Shown here: positions 24,341-35,949 of the stretch, one piece after another
Numbering within the stretch: position 1 is the first letter of the stretch
Layout of the letters: each line of letters begins with the position of its first letter
Assembly (NCBI GenBank): GCA_946902875.1
Contig: OX336343.1
Span: 15,733,596 to 15,797,595, forward strand
Origin: Nematopogon swammerdamellus
Lineage: Eukaryota > Arthropoda > Insecta > Lepidoptera > Adelidae
DNA: 64,000 nt
Direction: 5' to 3'
Notes under the pieces: model-generated
The model's database searches: none
Seen by the model: the letters and a program-made list of their open reading frames with translations, nothing else
What the model was told of the DNA's origin: nothing
Position numbers and translations under genes: made by a program

Positions 24341-25329
24341 CCATCTCGATGTAAGTTTCTGCTTGATAGGTATACCTACTCATAACAACCTAAGATAACA
24401 AATTAATAATCTAAAAAAAATTATGCTTGGCCCGAAACGTCGAAACGAGTAAATTTAAAATCCATGTGTGATTTGATTTCTGAGGGTAGGATAGGAGTCG
24501 CTTACTCGCTTCGCACTTGTGGCACGTGGAGAATGCATGAATGTACTTTGTTCTCTTGATAAACAACTAATGTCAAAAAATTTCAACAAATCTGGTTGTC
24601 ATGGTTACTCTTGAAACGAATTGAAAAAAATCCTCTATAATGATTATGATATGACTCACTGTGCCTGCAAATAATAATAATAATAAGCTTTTTTTATTAT
24701 TGTTGTATTTGCGCCGCGTAATAATGAATGAATAATCGAAGTTGCGCCGCCGCGCCGCCGCGCCGCCCGCGCCGCCGCGCCGTCTTCCTCTTTGCACTTA
24801 GAAATACATGATACGTCATTTGTTTAAGTCAATGGTTTTGCATGTGCGCGTAGACGGAAATCTGCGTTACGACGTGATTACACCTCAAAAATACATCTTT
24901 GTTTAGAAAGCGACACAATTCTCCAATAGGCAATGTTTATTAGATCTTACTAGGTACCTACGTATGTACTTTAAAATAATACAAACAAAGTTTACTACAT
25001 AATATTCAGCAGGTTTATTCGGACACAAATCTTTGAAGCGCGCTGCTGTGGTAAACATTGTGATTGAAATTTTCTTTTTGTTCCATCGTCAAATAAATTG
25101 GATTCTTTTTTTTTATGTTTTTCTCGTTACTTTTGTTTGTTACTCGTTTTCTTTGATGGCGCGCCGTAGGGGCAAGAAAACTGAAAACCGACACCGGATT
25201 ATTTTCCATCCGCCAGCTGACCTGCCAGTAAGCTACGGCCACAGAAGTAATAAGCAATTTAAACTAATAGAACGAGCAACGTCGAAAAGAACATAAATGA
25301 TGTGCACAACTTAGGTAGAATATCTAGTC

Positions 25330-25597
25330 GGTCGATCTACACTCTCCGCTCGAAAAACGGAGCCGAAATCTTTCCTGTGTCGTACGGCGAAAATATGGAA
25401 CGATCTTCCGGTGAGTGTGTACCACCTATAACCTGGGAATCTTCAAAAGGCGTGAATTAGACAATAACTTTTTGTCCGCCTCATAGCCGGCATGGCGCCT
25501 CTCTGAGCGTGGTTTCGCGAGGAATTGGCTGTGTCTGATCTTCCGTTGAAGTATTGGGCGCAGACACCCGCGCCGGCTGTCTATAAAAAAAAAACCT
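25330..25597 (+). pseudogene. Jockey-type LINE 3' end, 5'-truncated
   Basis: The sequence 'tttcctgtgtcgtacggcg', 'aaaatatggaacgatcttcc' and 'cttcaaaaggcgtg' encodes the SFLCRTAKIWNDLP-type C-terminus, followed by a 3' UTR ending in 'gccggctgtctataaaaaaa' (A tail). Another copy is at 48880-49215 and a reverse relic at 57105-57275. Confidence 0.75.
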
Positions 25598-25799
25598 CTT
25601 AACCTCATACATGAAGAAGGTGATTTTTTTTTTCAATTTCCATTGCCCCTGTACATTATATGATACTAAAGTAAAGTCACGTTCACACTGTAGTAATACG
25701 ACCTCAATAACGTCCTCACTAAAGTGGGGGTCAAAATTAATGCTTATAAAATTGTTCACTCAAACTAGATACAAATTAACTAATTTGCCAAATAAAATA

Positions 25800-26125
25800 T
25801 TTTTTTTTTTATGGAAACTGATACGGTTGGCTACATCACCTACAACATCCTTGATGTCAGCCCATAACACCGGGTGAACTTGGTGCCACGTCAGTGCTTC
25901 CCTTCGGCCGTGCCGGCTACACTGAACTGGACGTAAAACACAAACTATTTACATAGCCGTTTCGACCGACCTTTCATTCAGTGCGGTGGTACCAACCCGG
26001 GCGGGTTAAACCCTACCACCTAGTAATATAAGAAGGGAGCTATACCCCTTAGTCGCCTTTTACGACATACACGGGGAGAGATGCAGTGGGGCTATTCTTT
26101 TAAAGTACCGGCCCCACACGGTACA
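25800..26125 (-). repeat. SINE-like repeat, reverse, copy 2
   Basis: Same organisation as 24022-24340. It extends further, to 'gtaccggccccacacggtac', probably the 5' end of the unit, which is shared with 30428-30750. Confidence 0.8.
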
Positions 26126-26534
26126 TCTAAATACTCGTATAACATTATTTAATTTTATAGTATGAAGGGGCGCCGACTCCGGGGTACTCCGGTGCCCGAG
26201 CACACACAAGAATTTCGGTAGAGTTTTGTGCAGTACAGAAGGGGGTCACAGCACAGACACAGTACAGACCCAGTACCTACCTATGATCGGAGCAGCATGT
26301 GGCCGATTTATAATCCAGTAATTATTCATAGCACCGAGCGAGCACCCACGACTATTTGGAAAAGTCGGCGCCTATGATACGAGTAGTATGCGATTTTCAG
26401 TTTCCAAATTGTATTTTTTTTTGTAACTTGTAACTTGGCGTTCTACCTAACTATGATTTGAACACCACTTTAGTGGGAATATTATTGAGTTCGTATTACT
26501 AACGTATCGGCGTACCTACATTGCACGAAATATA

Positions 26535-27002
26535 CAGGTTGTTTCAGGATAGGCTTCAGAAACTTCAGGAATTGAAAGTACTCATTATTAGAAGAAAAAA
26601 ATCCTTATCACTCAAATCGAAATTCTGTACTTTTCGTTTTCATACAAACATTTAAAATTGTAATAAAAACTCGATGGACAGCGAATACGGAGAGATTTGT
26701 CTAGGTCTAGGGAGTGCAATGACCTAGTCCAGTCCCCTTTTTCTTTTGATGTCATTTAAATTTAAGTGTCTGGAATTTACCTACATGCAGTTCAATTCTA
26801 CTATTAAGCATGTAAAGTTCGTCTTTTTATTTTTATTTAATAAACGTGGACGTTAACCGTCCACCAAATCTCGATGAAACTATTTTCACTAAAAAGTAAT
26901 ATAAAATGACCGTATCTAGAAAAAAGTTTCAGAGCTTTTCCTCTTCAAATATGAAACCCTTTCGAACCCTGAAGTTACCAAACCCTATCCTGAAACACCC
27001 TG
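26535..27002. mobile_element. MITE with ~19-bp inverted ends, TA target
   Basis: Left end caggttgtttcaggatagg; the right end, reversed, reads cagggtgtttcaggataggg. Both sides are flanked by TA (26533-26534, 27003-27004). The interior has no convincing ORF. The superfamily is not assigned. Confidence 0.7.
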
Positions 27003-27297
27003 TATAATATCATAGTAGTTCTATCGTTTTTAGTGGTTTGGGTGCGGCGATCGCTCGTCTCCCTCCGTAGCACGTTCGGTCGCGATCGAACCATTGACTA
27101 TAACTAACGTAAGGACATGCCCATACGAACTCAATAAATGTCCTCACTAAAGTGCGGGTCAAACCATAGTAAGAACTCCTAAAATGACGAAAACATTTGG
27201 AAACTGAATATAGTGTACAATAATTTCATTATGTTATATTTTAATTATTCTTATTTAGCAATTAGTCAATTTGAGACTAGTTTGAATAATAAATTTA

Positions 27298-27500
27298 TAA
27301 GCATTATTTTTAACCGACTTAGAAAAAGGAGTAGGTTCTCAATTCGACTGTATTTTTTTTTATGTTTTTTACTTCAGAACTTTCGACTGGGTGAACCGAT
27401 TTTGATAATTATTTTTTTATTTGAAAGCTGGTGCTTCCCGTGTGGTCCCATTTCAATTTGGTCAAGATCGGATTGGAAAGCGAGGCGGAATCCGCCGAGT
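27298..27500 (+). repeat. LINE 3'-UTR repeat ('aggttctcaattcgactgt' family), copy 1
   Basis: It shares 'ttctcaattcgactgt', 'actttcgactgg', 'gaaccgattttga' and 'gcttcccgtgtggtcccatt' with 29698-29885. This is a very widespread arthropod LINE tail; no ORF remains. Confidence 0.7.
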
Positions 27501-27924
27501 ACATTAATAGCAAAAATTACTTTTTTTATTTTTACCTCCACGTTAGTGAGGGAGGACATTATTGAGTTCGTATTACTATCGTATGGACATGTCCTTGCGT
27601 TAGTAAATATAAGTCAATGGATCGAACTCTGTGTATTTATTTACCTTTCAGGCGAGGCCGCAGTCATTTGCGGTGGACTATGGGCGTGGCAACGATACAT
27701 TCTGGCAAATACTGTTAACGTCTACCTACCAACGAGATATATTGACAATAATGGACAGCGATTAAACAGTAGTTGCTTGTCGATCAAACTTTTGTATGTA
27801 CCTACACATAGGTACACACACGTATCTACTAATGTTTCTTGTTTTGAGTTGGAATTGTATGTAAGATTTCGCAAGTTTGGGATATCGGTAGTTCACACTT
27901 TTAATAAATTCAGTCTAGTTCAGT

Positions 27925-28055
27925 GTAGCCGGCATTAACAAAAGGAAGCACTGACATGACACCTAGTTCACCAAGGTATAATGGGCTCACATCACGGATG
28001 TTGTAGGTGATTTAGCGTAGGTGATTTAGGTGTCGGTTTCCATAACAAAAAAAAC
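27925..28055 (+). repeat. SINE 3' tail fragment
   Basis: It carries 'gtgtagccggca', 'agcactgacatgacaccta' and 'ggtttccataac' with an A tail. There is an internal 16-bp duplication of 'gtaggtgatttag'. Confidence 0.7.
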
Positions 28056-28307
28056 ATTATATGATAATTTGATAATGAAATGGTATCCTTTTTCCAAACC
28101 GTCCAATTGTTTTCACTGATCGTCTCGTTGCGGACGCGACGCGACGGTCACACACAAATAGAACCGATTCATAAAGAGCAAACAAACCAAAAACAAACGG
28201 ACGCTCCTCTCACAACACAAGATTGAAACGTGATTTGAACTCTGGCTGGACTGAATTAAAACGCAAGTCAAGGCAGTGTGCTCCCGAAGTGTGCTTTCAG
28301 TGGCGTT

Positions 28308-28694
28308 TTTAGGGTTCCGTATCCCTCGTATGGGACCCTATTACTAAGCCGTCTGTCTGTTCGTCCGTCCGTCCGTCTGTCCGAGGGCTGTATATCTTGA
28401 ACCGTAATAGGTAGCCCGTTGAAATTTTTACAGATTTTGCGTTATTTATTTTGGCCGATATAACAACAAATAATAAAAATATGAAAAAGTAAAAAATCCA
28501 CAGGGGTCCCCATAGAATAAACTAAAAAGTGTATGCGCGCCATCTACCAACAGTATGAAGCATTTTAACTAATCATGAATTTGAACTAATATGAAGCATT
28601 TCACAATACACGCCATAGATGGCGTGAGTGGCGCATGACATGGCGATACGGAACCCTCAGAGCGCGAGTTCGACTCGCACTTGGCCGGTTTTTT
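28308..28694. repeat. Repeat bounded by 'agggttccgta' and its inverse
   Basis: It starts 'ttagggttccgtatccctcg', has a (gtcc)n tract at 28360-28385, and ends 'gatacggaaccctcagagcg' plus 'cgactcgcacttggccggtt'. A second, more diverged unit (28695-29085) follows with the same 'cttggccggtt' end. Confidence 0.65.
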
Positions 28695-29697
28695 AGTGTT
28701 AGGGACACAGAAGGCTATTACTAAGCATATACCATCTGACCGTCCGTCCGAGGGCTGTATCTTTTGAATCGTATCAAATTCAAGTTTTAATCTAATCACC
28801 GTTCAAAATCGTAGCCGCTTCAAATTTTCACAGAACATTGTTATTATGGCGGATTTACCAACAAATAATAAAAGAAGAAAAATTTTAAACATTTGGAGTG
28901 AAACTTATTTTTTCAAAGTTTGTTTTGTTTTTGCTCATCTTATAAACGGTTATACATATAGCGTCAAACTTGGTATGATTATAGTGCAAACTTTAAAGTA
29001 AAACAACAAATTAAAAACCAACCAATTACGCGGCGGCACGGAAACCTCGGTGAGCGAGTCTGACTCGCACTTGGCCGGTTTCTTTTACATTCGTATACAT
29101 ACACATTATTCGTATACATTACATTCGTGTATGTATATATTTTTAATTATCATTTCCCTACATTTATAATAATTCTTCAGATTGTTAAAAACTATTTTTA
29201 TTTTTATTTTTTTTTTGGTTCACCAATTTATTTGATACGAGCGCTACGTTGAAACACTTTCCTCTTCCCATACGTATATGTTTCGAGTGTATTACTATAT
29301 CTGTCTTCTGTTACCTTCACCGAACGAGATACATACATACAACCTCCAAGCGAGCCTTCAAACAGCTGGAGCGGGTTGCGGGCTGCTGCGGGCACCTCCG
29401 CTCCGTCCCGCTCATGCTAATTACTACAGATGCGAGCATCCTTTTGAATGTTAGCATAATAAGTGTGCGAATATCTCGTAAAGGTCAATGAGTAGCGCAA
29501 GGGTTAATATGAGCTTAGAATTTGATTTCTATTGAAGGAATAAAAACAGAAATGGGTAAAATTGCTCGTAAAATTGCTCGGCATTTTACCCATTTCTTAT
29601 TCAGTTTTAATGGAGTTTTATTTTTATTTTTGTTAATGTTACTTTAACTTTGAAATTTTGAATATTTAGATTTAAATATTATTTTGCTCCAAACAAA

Positions 29698-29910
29698 TTT
29701 TTAATCGACTTCAAAAAAAGGAGGAGGTTCTCAATTCGACTGTTTTTTTTTATGTTTGTAACCTCAGAACTTTCGACTGGCTGAACCGATTTTGAACATT
29801 CTTTTTTTATTTGAAAGCTGGTGCTTCCCGTGTGGTCCCATTTCAATTTGGGCAAGATCGGATGGCAAAGCGAGGCGGATTCGCGAGGCCGAAGGCCGAG
29901 CAAAAAATTG
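29698..29910 (+). repeat. LINE 3'-UTR repeat, copy 2, ending in 'gcgaggccgaaggccgagc'
   Basis: Same blocks as 27298-27500. Its end carries 'gcgaggccgaaggccgagc' (about 29890-29909), the core of the ~67-bp tandem unit in the two Helitrons. Confidence 0.65.
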
Positions 29911-30000
29911 CATTAATTATGATTATGATTGATTGATTGACATAGCAAATAGCAAAAAATTACTAAAAAAAACTGTGAAAAAAAAAACGATTTAAAAAAA

Positions 30001-30151
30001 TATAAAAACCGCCTTCAAAAATGTATGAAATAATAAAAAATCGAACCTTGGAGTTGTAGGCGGTGCAAAAGCAAGCAAAAATAACCGACCGCCTTCAACT
30101 CTAGGGTTAGATTTTTTTTTATTTCATAAATTTTTGAAGGCGGTCTTTATA
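30001..30151. repeat. Foldback, ~62-bp imperfect arms
   Basis: Left arm begins 'aaaaaccgccttcaaaaatg'; the right arm ends 'tttttgaaggcggtcttta'. The centre has facing 'gttgtaggcggt' and 'accgccttcaac' blocks. Confidence 0.7.
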
Positions 30152-30427
30152 GTTTTTTATTTCAGTTTTTTTACAGAAACAATCACAATCTATTCCTTAC
30201 CGATATTACTTTCAGTCAACCTTTCAGAGGTGAAAATGGAACCTAAATGCGCTTAAAATAACTCGTGCGCCGCTCTGTCTGTCTGTCCGCCTGTCCGCCT
30301 GTCACAGTCACATAATTCCCTAACTAAACGGTTGATCGTAGTTAAATTTAGCACGAAATTTGAAAATATTTTAAGGTTAGCTTACATACAAGACTAAATT
30401 AACATTACGTATAGGTTCTAAAATGTG

Positions 30428-30750
30428 TTTTTTTTATGGAAACTGACACGGTTGGCTACATCACCTACAACATCCTTGATGTCAGCCCATAACACCGGGT
30501 GAACTTGGTGCCACGTCAGTGCTTCCCTTTGGTCGTGCCGGCTACACTGAACTGGACGGAAAACACAAACTATTTACATAGCCGTTTCGACCGACCTTTC
30601 ATTCAGTGCGGTGGTACCAACCCGGGCGGGTTAAACCCTACCACCTATATAATATAATAAGGGAGTCATATCCCTTAGTCGCCTTTTACGGCATACACGG
30701 GGAGAGATGCAGTGGGGCTATTATTTCAAAGTACCGGCCCCACACGGTAA
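30428..30750 (-). repeat. SINE-like repeat, reverse, copy 3
   Basis: Nearly identical in layout to 25800-26125, including the 'gtaccggccccacacggta' end. Confidence 0.8.
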
Positions 30751-31180
30751 TATGGTAATACGCAGAGATCACTTTTCTAGATATTAGGTTTAGTATTCAG
30801 TTTGTAAGTCTAGCTAACGTTGAGTACAGTTTCGTTTTATCTATTCCGGACTGCCAGCTCCATTGTTTCAATTCTAGCATAGCGAGTACTCTTTTCTATT
30901 CTGTGGCATAGCTTGGACTAGTATGGCAGTATGGTCACATAATTCTTAATAATACTCGTACTAGCGCGTATGGCTCTCTTTCTAGTGCTCTTACTCTTGC
31001 CACAGCTCTTGCTGAACATACTCGTTGGGCGTCGTCGTCAGCCCTTTACATGTTACTCCTGTGACAGGAGTCTCAAATATAATTGTCACAAAATTTTGTA
31101 TTTTTATACAACCCATCTTAGAAGTCCCGACGAGACCCTAACCAAATATGGCAACCCTACTCCTGTCGGAACCGGGCGCT

Positions 31181-31327
31181 ACCGCGTACTACGCTACGCC
31201 CCGTGTTCTCCGCATCATCTTGTATGGAGAAACGGAGCAGCGCCTCTAGTGATAGATTTGCGAACTTCGTTTCTCCATACAAAATGATGCGGTGAACACG
31301 GCGGCGCGGCGTAGCGTAGTACGCGGT
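31181..31327. repeat. Foldback, ~60-bp arms
   Basis: Left arm starts 'accgcgtactacgctacgcc'; the right arm ends 'ggcgtagcgtagtacgcggt'. The inner arms are 'catcttgtatggagaaacg' and 'cgtttctccatacaaaatga'. Confidence 0.75.
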
Positions 31328-31509
31328 GTAGGTTAAATCTCGTGATTAGGGTACTGATTCCTACACGAGTTATTAGCGCTCGGCGAAAATTGTGGGGTTC
31401 GTTCGCGCATGTGCAGGGTTGGATTTGAGCTCACTAAAAATTATTGTACTCGAAGTTGAAAAGAATCGTATTTAGCCGTAAATTATCGCACGAGGATAAA
31501 AATTAATCA

Positions 31510-31697
31510 AAAAAACCCCCGACTCTTAAAAAGTCAAAAATAATTTCCGTTTACTTACTTAAAGGAGTCGGTAGACCGCTAAGTAAATTCCCGCGCAACT
31601 TTTGAGTCTTTATATTTAATTTACTTAGCGGTCCCCCGACTCCTTTAAGTAAGTAAACGGAAATTATTTTTGACTTTTTAAGAGTCGGGGGTTTTTT
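31510..31697. repeat. 80-bp inverted repeat with 28-bp loop
   Basis: Arms 31510-31589 and 31618-31697 are reverse complements with two mismatches by eye. It is followed by the LINE-tail block at 31800-31998. Related but degraded arms occur at 6740-7000 and 42540-42670, so the hairpin belongs to a repeat family and this is its best-preserved copy. Confidence 0.85.
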
Positions 31698-31799
31698 AAA
31701 TTTGTAATTTAACTTTTATTTCAAGCTTTTAAAAAAAAACCGCATGCAAATCGGTCCACTTTTTAAGATAATTATTTTTTTTATTACTTAATTACTTTA

Positions 31800-31998
31800 T
31801 TACTTGATTACAAACATAGCTAAGAACCATCCCGATTAAACAGGCTTCCTAATAAAAAAAACCGCATCCAAATCGGTCCATCCGTTTGGGAGCTACGATG
31901 CCACAGACAGACACACACACACACACACACACCCTCACACACTCACACACACACGTCAAACTTATAACACCCCTCCGTTTTTTTCGTCGGGGGTTAAA
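31800..31998 (+). repeat. LINE 3'-tail repeat with (CA)n
   Basis: It has 'catagctaagaaccatcccg', 'tcggtccatccgtttggg', a (ac)n tract at about 31910-31952 and the terminal 'gtcgggggttaaa'. Confidence 0.65.
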
Positions 31999-31999
31999 A

Positions 32000-33360
32000 A
32001 TGGAGGCATTTCGTAGAGCAAAAGCCATAAAGGTATCCATTAAGGCGTACCTCCTAGTCTGACGTACCTACAGGCAAAGATTTAAATAGTTAGTTACAGC
32101 TTCGCCATACCCGGCACGCTATCAAACACGTTAGCATTAAATGTATGGCATGCAACTCATTAATATTAGACAGCAACATACGCAATCCATTAGTGCGACA
32201 GAGATAGTTATTCGTTCGAGCGCTTTTATTGTTCGCATTTTTGGTGACGAGTGCTAGCGTCCTATCAGGAATCTAGACTATTTAAATCTTTGCCTACAGG
32301 CACGTCAAGGAAACAATATCACCACTGGCAGATGATTAGAAATAGGTAGGTAGGTAGGTACGTATTAAATCATTCATAATATTATTGTACATTTACATGT
32401 GGTTCGAACCAACAATGCAAACACCTCGTGTTGAATGCACCTATCGAACTTGGAAAGTGAAAGAAATTGGTGCGGTGCACGCCAAAGGGTATCAAAGTGA
32501 AGACCTTTCGCGAACTACCACGATCATGCTGTATAGTGGAAAACAGTTGGTTGTTGTTGATGTATAACAACTAACTCTTCGACCATAATCTAGCTTACGG
32601 CACTCTTTTCTATTCTGTGCTTACGGTACGTGGACAATGTTTACGGTACTCGACCGAGTGATGTGATGTGATTTATTTAGTCAGTACAACAGGCGTGTTA
32701 TCTGTTATCGCAAATTGGCTACTGCTGCATCGATATACGTATACAGCACGTGGACAACTTTCTAGAAAAACAACCTTCACACAGAGCGTTTCGTAGCCCG
32801 TAGCCAGCTCCTTCTTCCACGCATAGCGTTCACGCGGTCGCACCTGCCCTGGTCGCAGCCGGAACAGTTGATGAGTTGTTTCAACTTTATGGTTGATTTT
32901 TGCATCTAAAATTTTACTAAAATAAAATTTTGGTCGACTGACTGAAACGAAACACCTAATGCGGATTAAATTTTTTATTTTACTATTCATAATATAAACC
33001 AAGCATTGGTGTTTCAATTGTACAAGAAGAAATTAATTTGACATTTTATGTTTATTAATTTATTCCATATATGATACCTGTCACATAACGTTATTCCTAG
33101 CTCTATGTAACGTTCAGTTAAATAGCGGCCTTAAGAAATAATAATGAAATAAAACACAATGTCAGACGCGACCTTACGAAATTTCTCAAAATACCTAATA
33201 CTTGTCATAATATGTATAAAAAAATACTCTGGAAGTTTCTTGACGGTTCTTCTTCGTGGGTGTAATCGAACCGGATAGAACAAATTGTGACAAGTTCGAA
33301 TGCAGTGTCCTAACTGCCATATGAACGATCAATAAACAATACAACACAATCATTTGCTTA
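32000..33360. other. Non-coding stretch, nothing recognised
   Basis: Short frames only. A (ggta)n microsatellite is at about 32345-32360. No domain or splice pattern was seen. Confidence 0.4.
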
Positions 33361-33364
33361 GGAA

Positions 33365-33427
33365 AAAACATAGGGAAAAAACTCGCCAGCGCATAATATG
33401 CGCTGGCGAGTTTTTTCCCTATGTTTT
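33365..33427. repeat. Perfect 63-nt palindrome
   Basis: 31-bp arms (left starts aaaacatagggaaaaaactc, centred on 33396) are exactly complementary around a single base. The flanks 'ttagg' and 'ctaa' continue the symmetry with a small gap. There is no sequence decay, suggesting a recent origin or ongoing correction. Confidence 0.9.
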
Positions 33428-33621
33428 CTAAATGGATGTAATACTTATAAACGTGACCGCCCCCTAGCTGTTATCTAGCACTCGGCCGGGCGACAGCTGA
33501 AGTAATCCTGAAACGGATTTTCACTAACGTACGATGATACGCTGATACGCTGCGCGCTACCGCATCGTGCTCAGGCACCGAGCTTGTGTTTCCGTAAGCA
33601 TATTCGCGAATTTTCCAAAGG

Positions 33622-33720
33622 GTAAGTATTGTAAGCGTCACTGCATCCCGAGGGAGTTGAGCTCCCCCGGGCCGGAGCTGCGACCATCACACGCGGGGAC
33701 TCAATACTTACAATACTTAC
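33622..33720. repeat. GC-rich 64-bp block inside a 14-bp inverted repeat
   Basis: The arms gtaagtattgtaag (33622-33635) and cttacaatacttac (33707-33720) are exact inverses. They enclose a block ('cactgcatcccgagggagtt', 'gggccggagctgcga', 'catcacacgcgggg') that recurs at 35277-35350 without the arms. Its function is unknown. Confidence 0.65.
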
Positions 33721-35180
33721 AATTATTTAGCTTTTCTGCATGAACATAATAGAATGCAATTTAGTTTAGCCAACCTTGCCCAAACAAAACTTTCAAACTC
33801 TTAGTATACAGTTTCCTCGTGGTGTTTTTCTTCGCCGGATTAACGGACGTACCTACTGTGAACGTAAATTCTTCGAAAAACTTATTGATTGTGCACCTGG
33901 GTGGTCAAATTTATCTCTCGCAAGAGGGATAAAAGTATGAAAACACAAAATCGTTGTGCTGGCGTAATTGTAGTTTAAAATGTTGCAACACTGAAGGTTT
34001 CAGCGCAGCGAACTCTGATTTACTCTAGAGACCGCGGCGAGTGCGGAGTGACCCGCGCGCTACATATTTACTACATTATGTATGTGTATAGATACCTATG
34101 TACTTAGTTCTTTATTTGACATATTGTAAGCTATCAGCATGTTGAATTCAGCGATTAGGTATTCACTCAATAAAATATATTTGTACCTACATTTACTTAA
34201 ATTCGAATATAGGTAGTTGCTGCAAACGTTTGAAGTATTCTAATTTTATAAAATTGTTTGAATGATTTCTATACTCCTGTTGAATTTGATAGCAGTATTC
34301 ATCGATATCTATTAGGTATGTTATATTATATTATGACTTAAATTTAAGGTCGTAGATGTACTCAACACCCAGTATATTACATAGGTATTAGGTATATAAT
34401 TATTATATATCTACTCAGTTTAGTGCCTAAATTTAACATATCTCATAATAATTTATTCCCCTCGAAAGGGAACTATTTCTTTATCTGAAACTGAACAAAT
34501 TAACTGAAAATTATTCGGTACTAGCTTTTTGCCTGCGGCTTTTTGCTCTCAGCTCAGGCCTCCGATGACGCAGCGTTATGATTTATAACCTAAAACCATC
34601 TTGAGAAGTGACGAAATGTAACAGTGAAAACCGTATGTAATTCGATAAAGTGGTTCTCGAGTTATAAGGATTTCATATATTGACGTACGTTACACAGCCG
34701 TATAAAGTTATCTTTATTTACTTATTCGGATTTTAGTATAATTCGGTACATGGAGGAGGTACCTATTCGAACCTCGCGAGGAACTTCGCTATTTGGATTA
34801 AAATTTAATTTAATGTTAAATTGGGTCACTTCCAGATACATTTCGCTTACTTATGATGAAACATTTAACAGTTCATTTACTACCTAGGCAACACCTATAT
34901 AATTTTTTATAAAAGCAAACGCACACATGCCTTTTGTCCAAAATGAAATATCTACCCGAACATATTTTCATGAAAATGTTAAATTCATTTTGAGTTTCGC
35001 GACGGCGCGGGCGGCGGCGCGCGGCGGAGATCGTTTATCGTTTGTTGCCGTGAAGCTTGACCGTTTATTTTGGATCGCCCACTTGAATAACCTTTTCGCC
35101 ACAGTTTAATATTTTTGAAGTTCGGTTCGATAAGTTCTACAAATCGTAGGTTTCGATGTTCTTGGACAAAAGGCCTGGGT
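33720..35180. other. AT-rich non-coding stretch
   Basis: No supportable gene. A worn Helitron 3' terminus ('agctttttgcctgcggcttt') lies near 34525. Confidence 0.4.
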
Positions 35181-35700
35181 GTGTGAAGTAGGGGCAGGAA
35201 TAGTGGCGGCGGCGGCGGGTCTGTGCCGGTGTAGCGAGCGGGCGGGTACCTGGTGGTTGTAGCGCGCGGGCGAAGAGCGTTCACTGCATCCCAAGGGAGT
35301 TGAGCTCCCGCGGCCGGGCCGGAGCTGCGAGCATCACACGCGGGGGCTCACTGCGAGCGGCTACTCGATCGCGGCGGCCACTGAGGATCTCTTTATGCGC
35401 GGAGCATATCGCTGTGGCTGCGACGCGAGAGACGGCCGACGGAGAGAGCGCGGTGCCAACTACTGCGTACGGCGCGGAGGCGGCGCGCGGCGCGGCGGCG
35501 ACGACGGCGGCGAAGGAGACGGAGAGGCGACGCTGCGCCTGCGGGCCGCCTCCGCCCTCCGCGCCGCCCTCGCCCCCGGCGCGCCGCGCGCCCGGCTCGA
35601 TACGGCCGCCCGCCCTCCCGCCGCCGCCGCCAACAGGTTAGATGCGTGCGCCTCCGCGCCGCGCCGCCCGCGGCCGCTGTAAACACTCCGCCTGCACGTT
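35180..35700. promoter_or_regulatory. CpG-rich island; possible promoter or first exon
   Basis: About 500 bp of CG-dense sequence stands out against the surrounding AT-rich DNA. Overlapping frames on both strands stay open only because of base composition. A possible plus-strand splice donor (aacag|gttaga) is near 35638. The block at 35277-35350 duplicates 33638-33703. A promoter with a GC-rich 5' exon is one reading; no protein domain supports coding. Confidence 0.35.
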
Positions 35701-35949
35701 TCGCTATGTTTGCAATCCATTTGTCAGATTAATTATCGATTTAACGGCCCAGTTTATGCGTTCCGGCTGTCAATTTTGTCGGGGCCTCATAGAGATGGAT
35801 GTGCCGTGTGCCGTGTGCGTCGCTTACAGACGCTGGGATGCGTGGTGCGACGTGTCGACACACACACCGCCTGGAGCGCCTCTCCCCCGCCCCTCTCTCA
35901 CAAGCGCCCGGCCCCACCGCCGCCCCCGACCCGTCGCAGGTCGCTGACA

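Noticed and set aside
27213..27938. 241-codon plus-strand frame
   Set aside because: It runs through a LINE 3'-UTR repeat (27298-27500) and unrelated flanks; no domain seen.
32382..32570. Facing 60-codon frames on both strands
   Set aside because: Short, no domain, no codon bias; chance frames.
33365..33427. Perfect palindrome read as a transcription terminator
   Set aside because: Eukaryotic context with no adjacent gene; terminator hairpins are not expected here.
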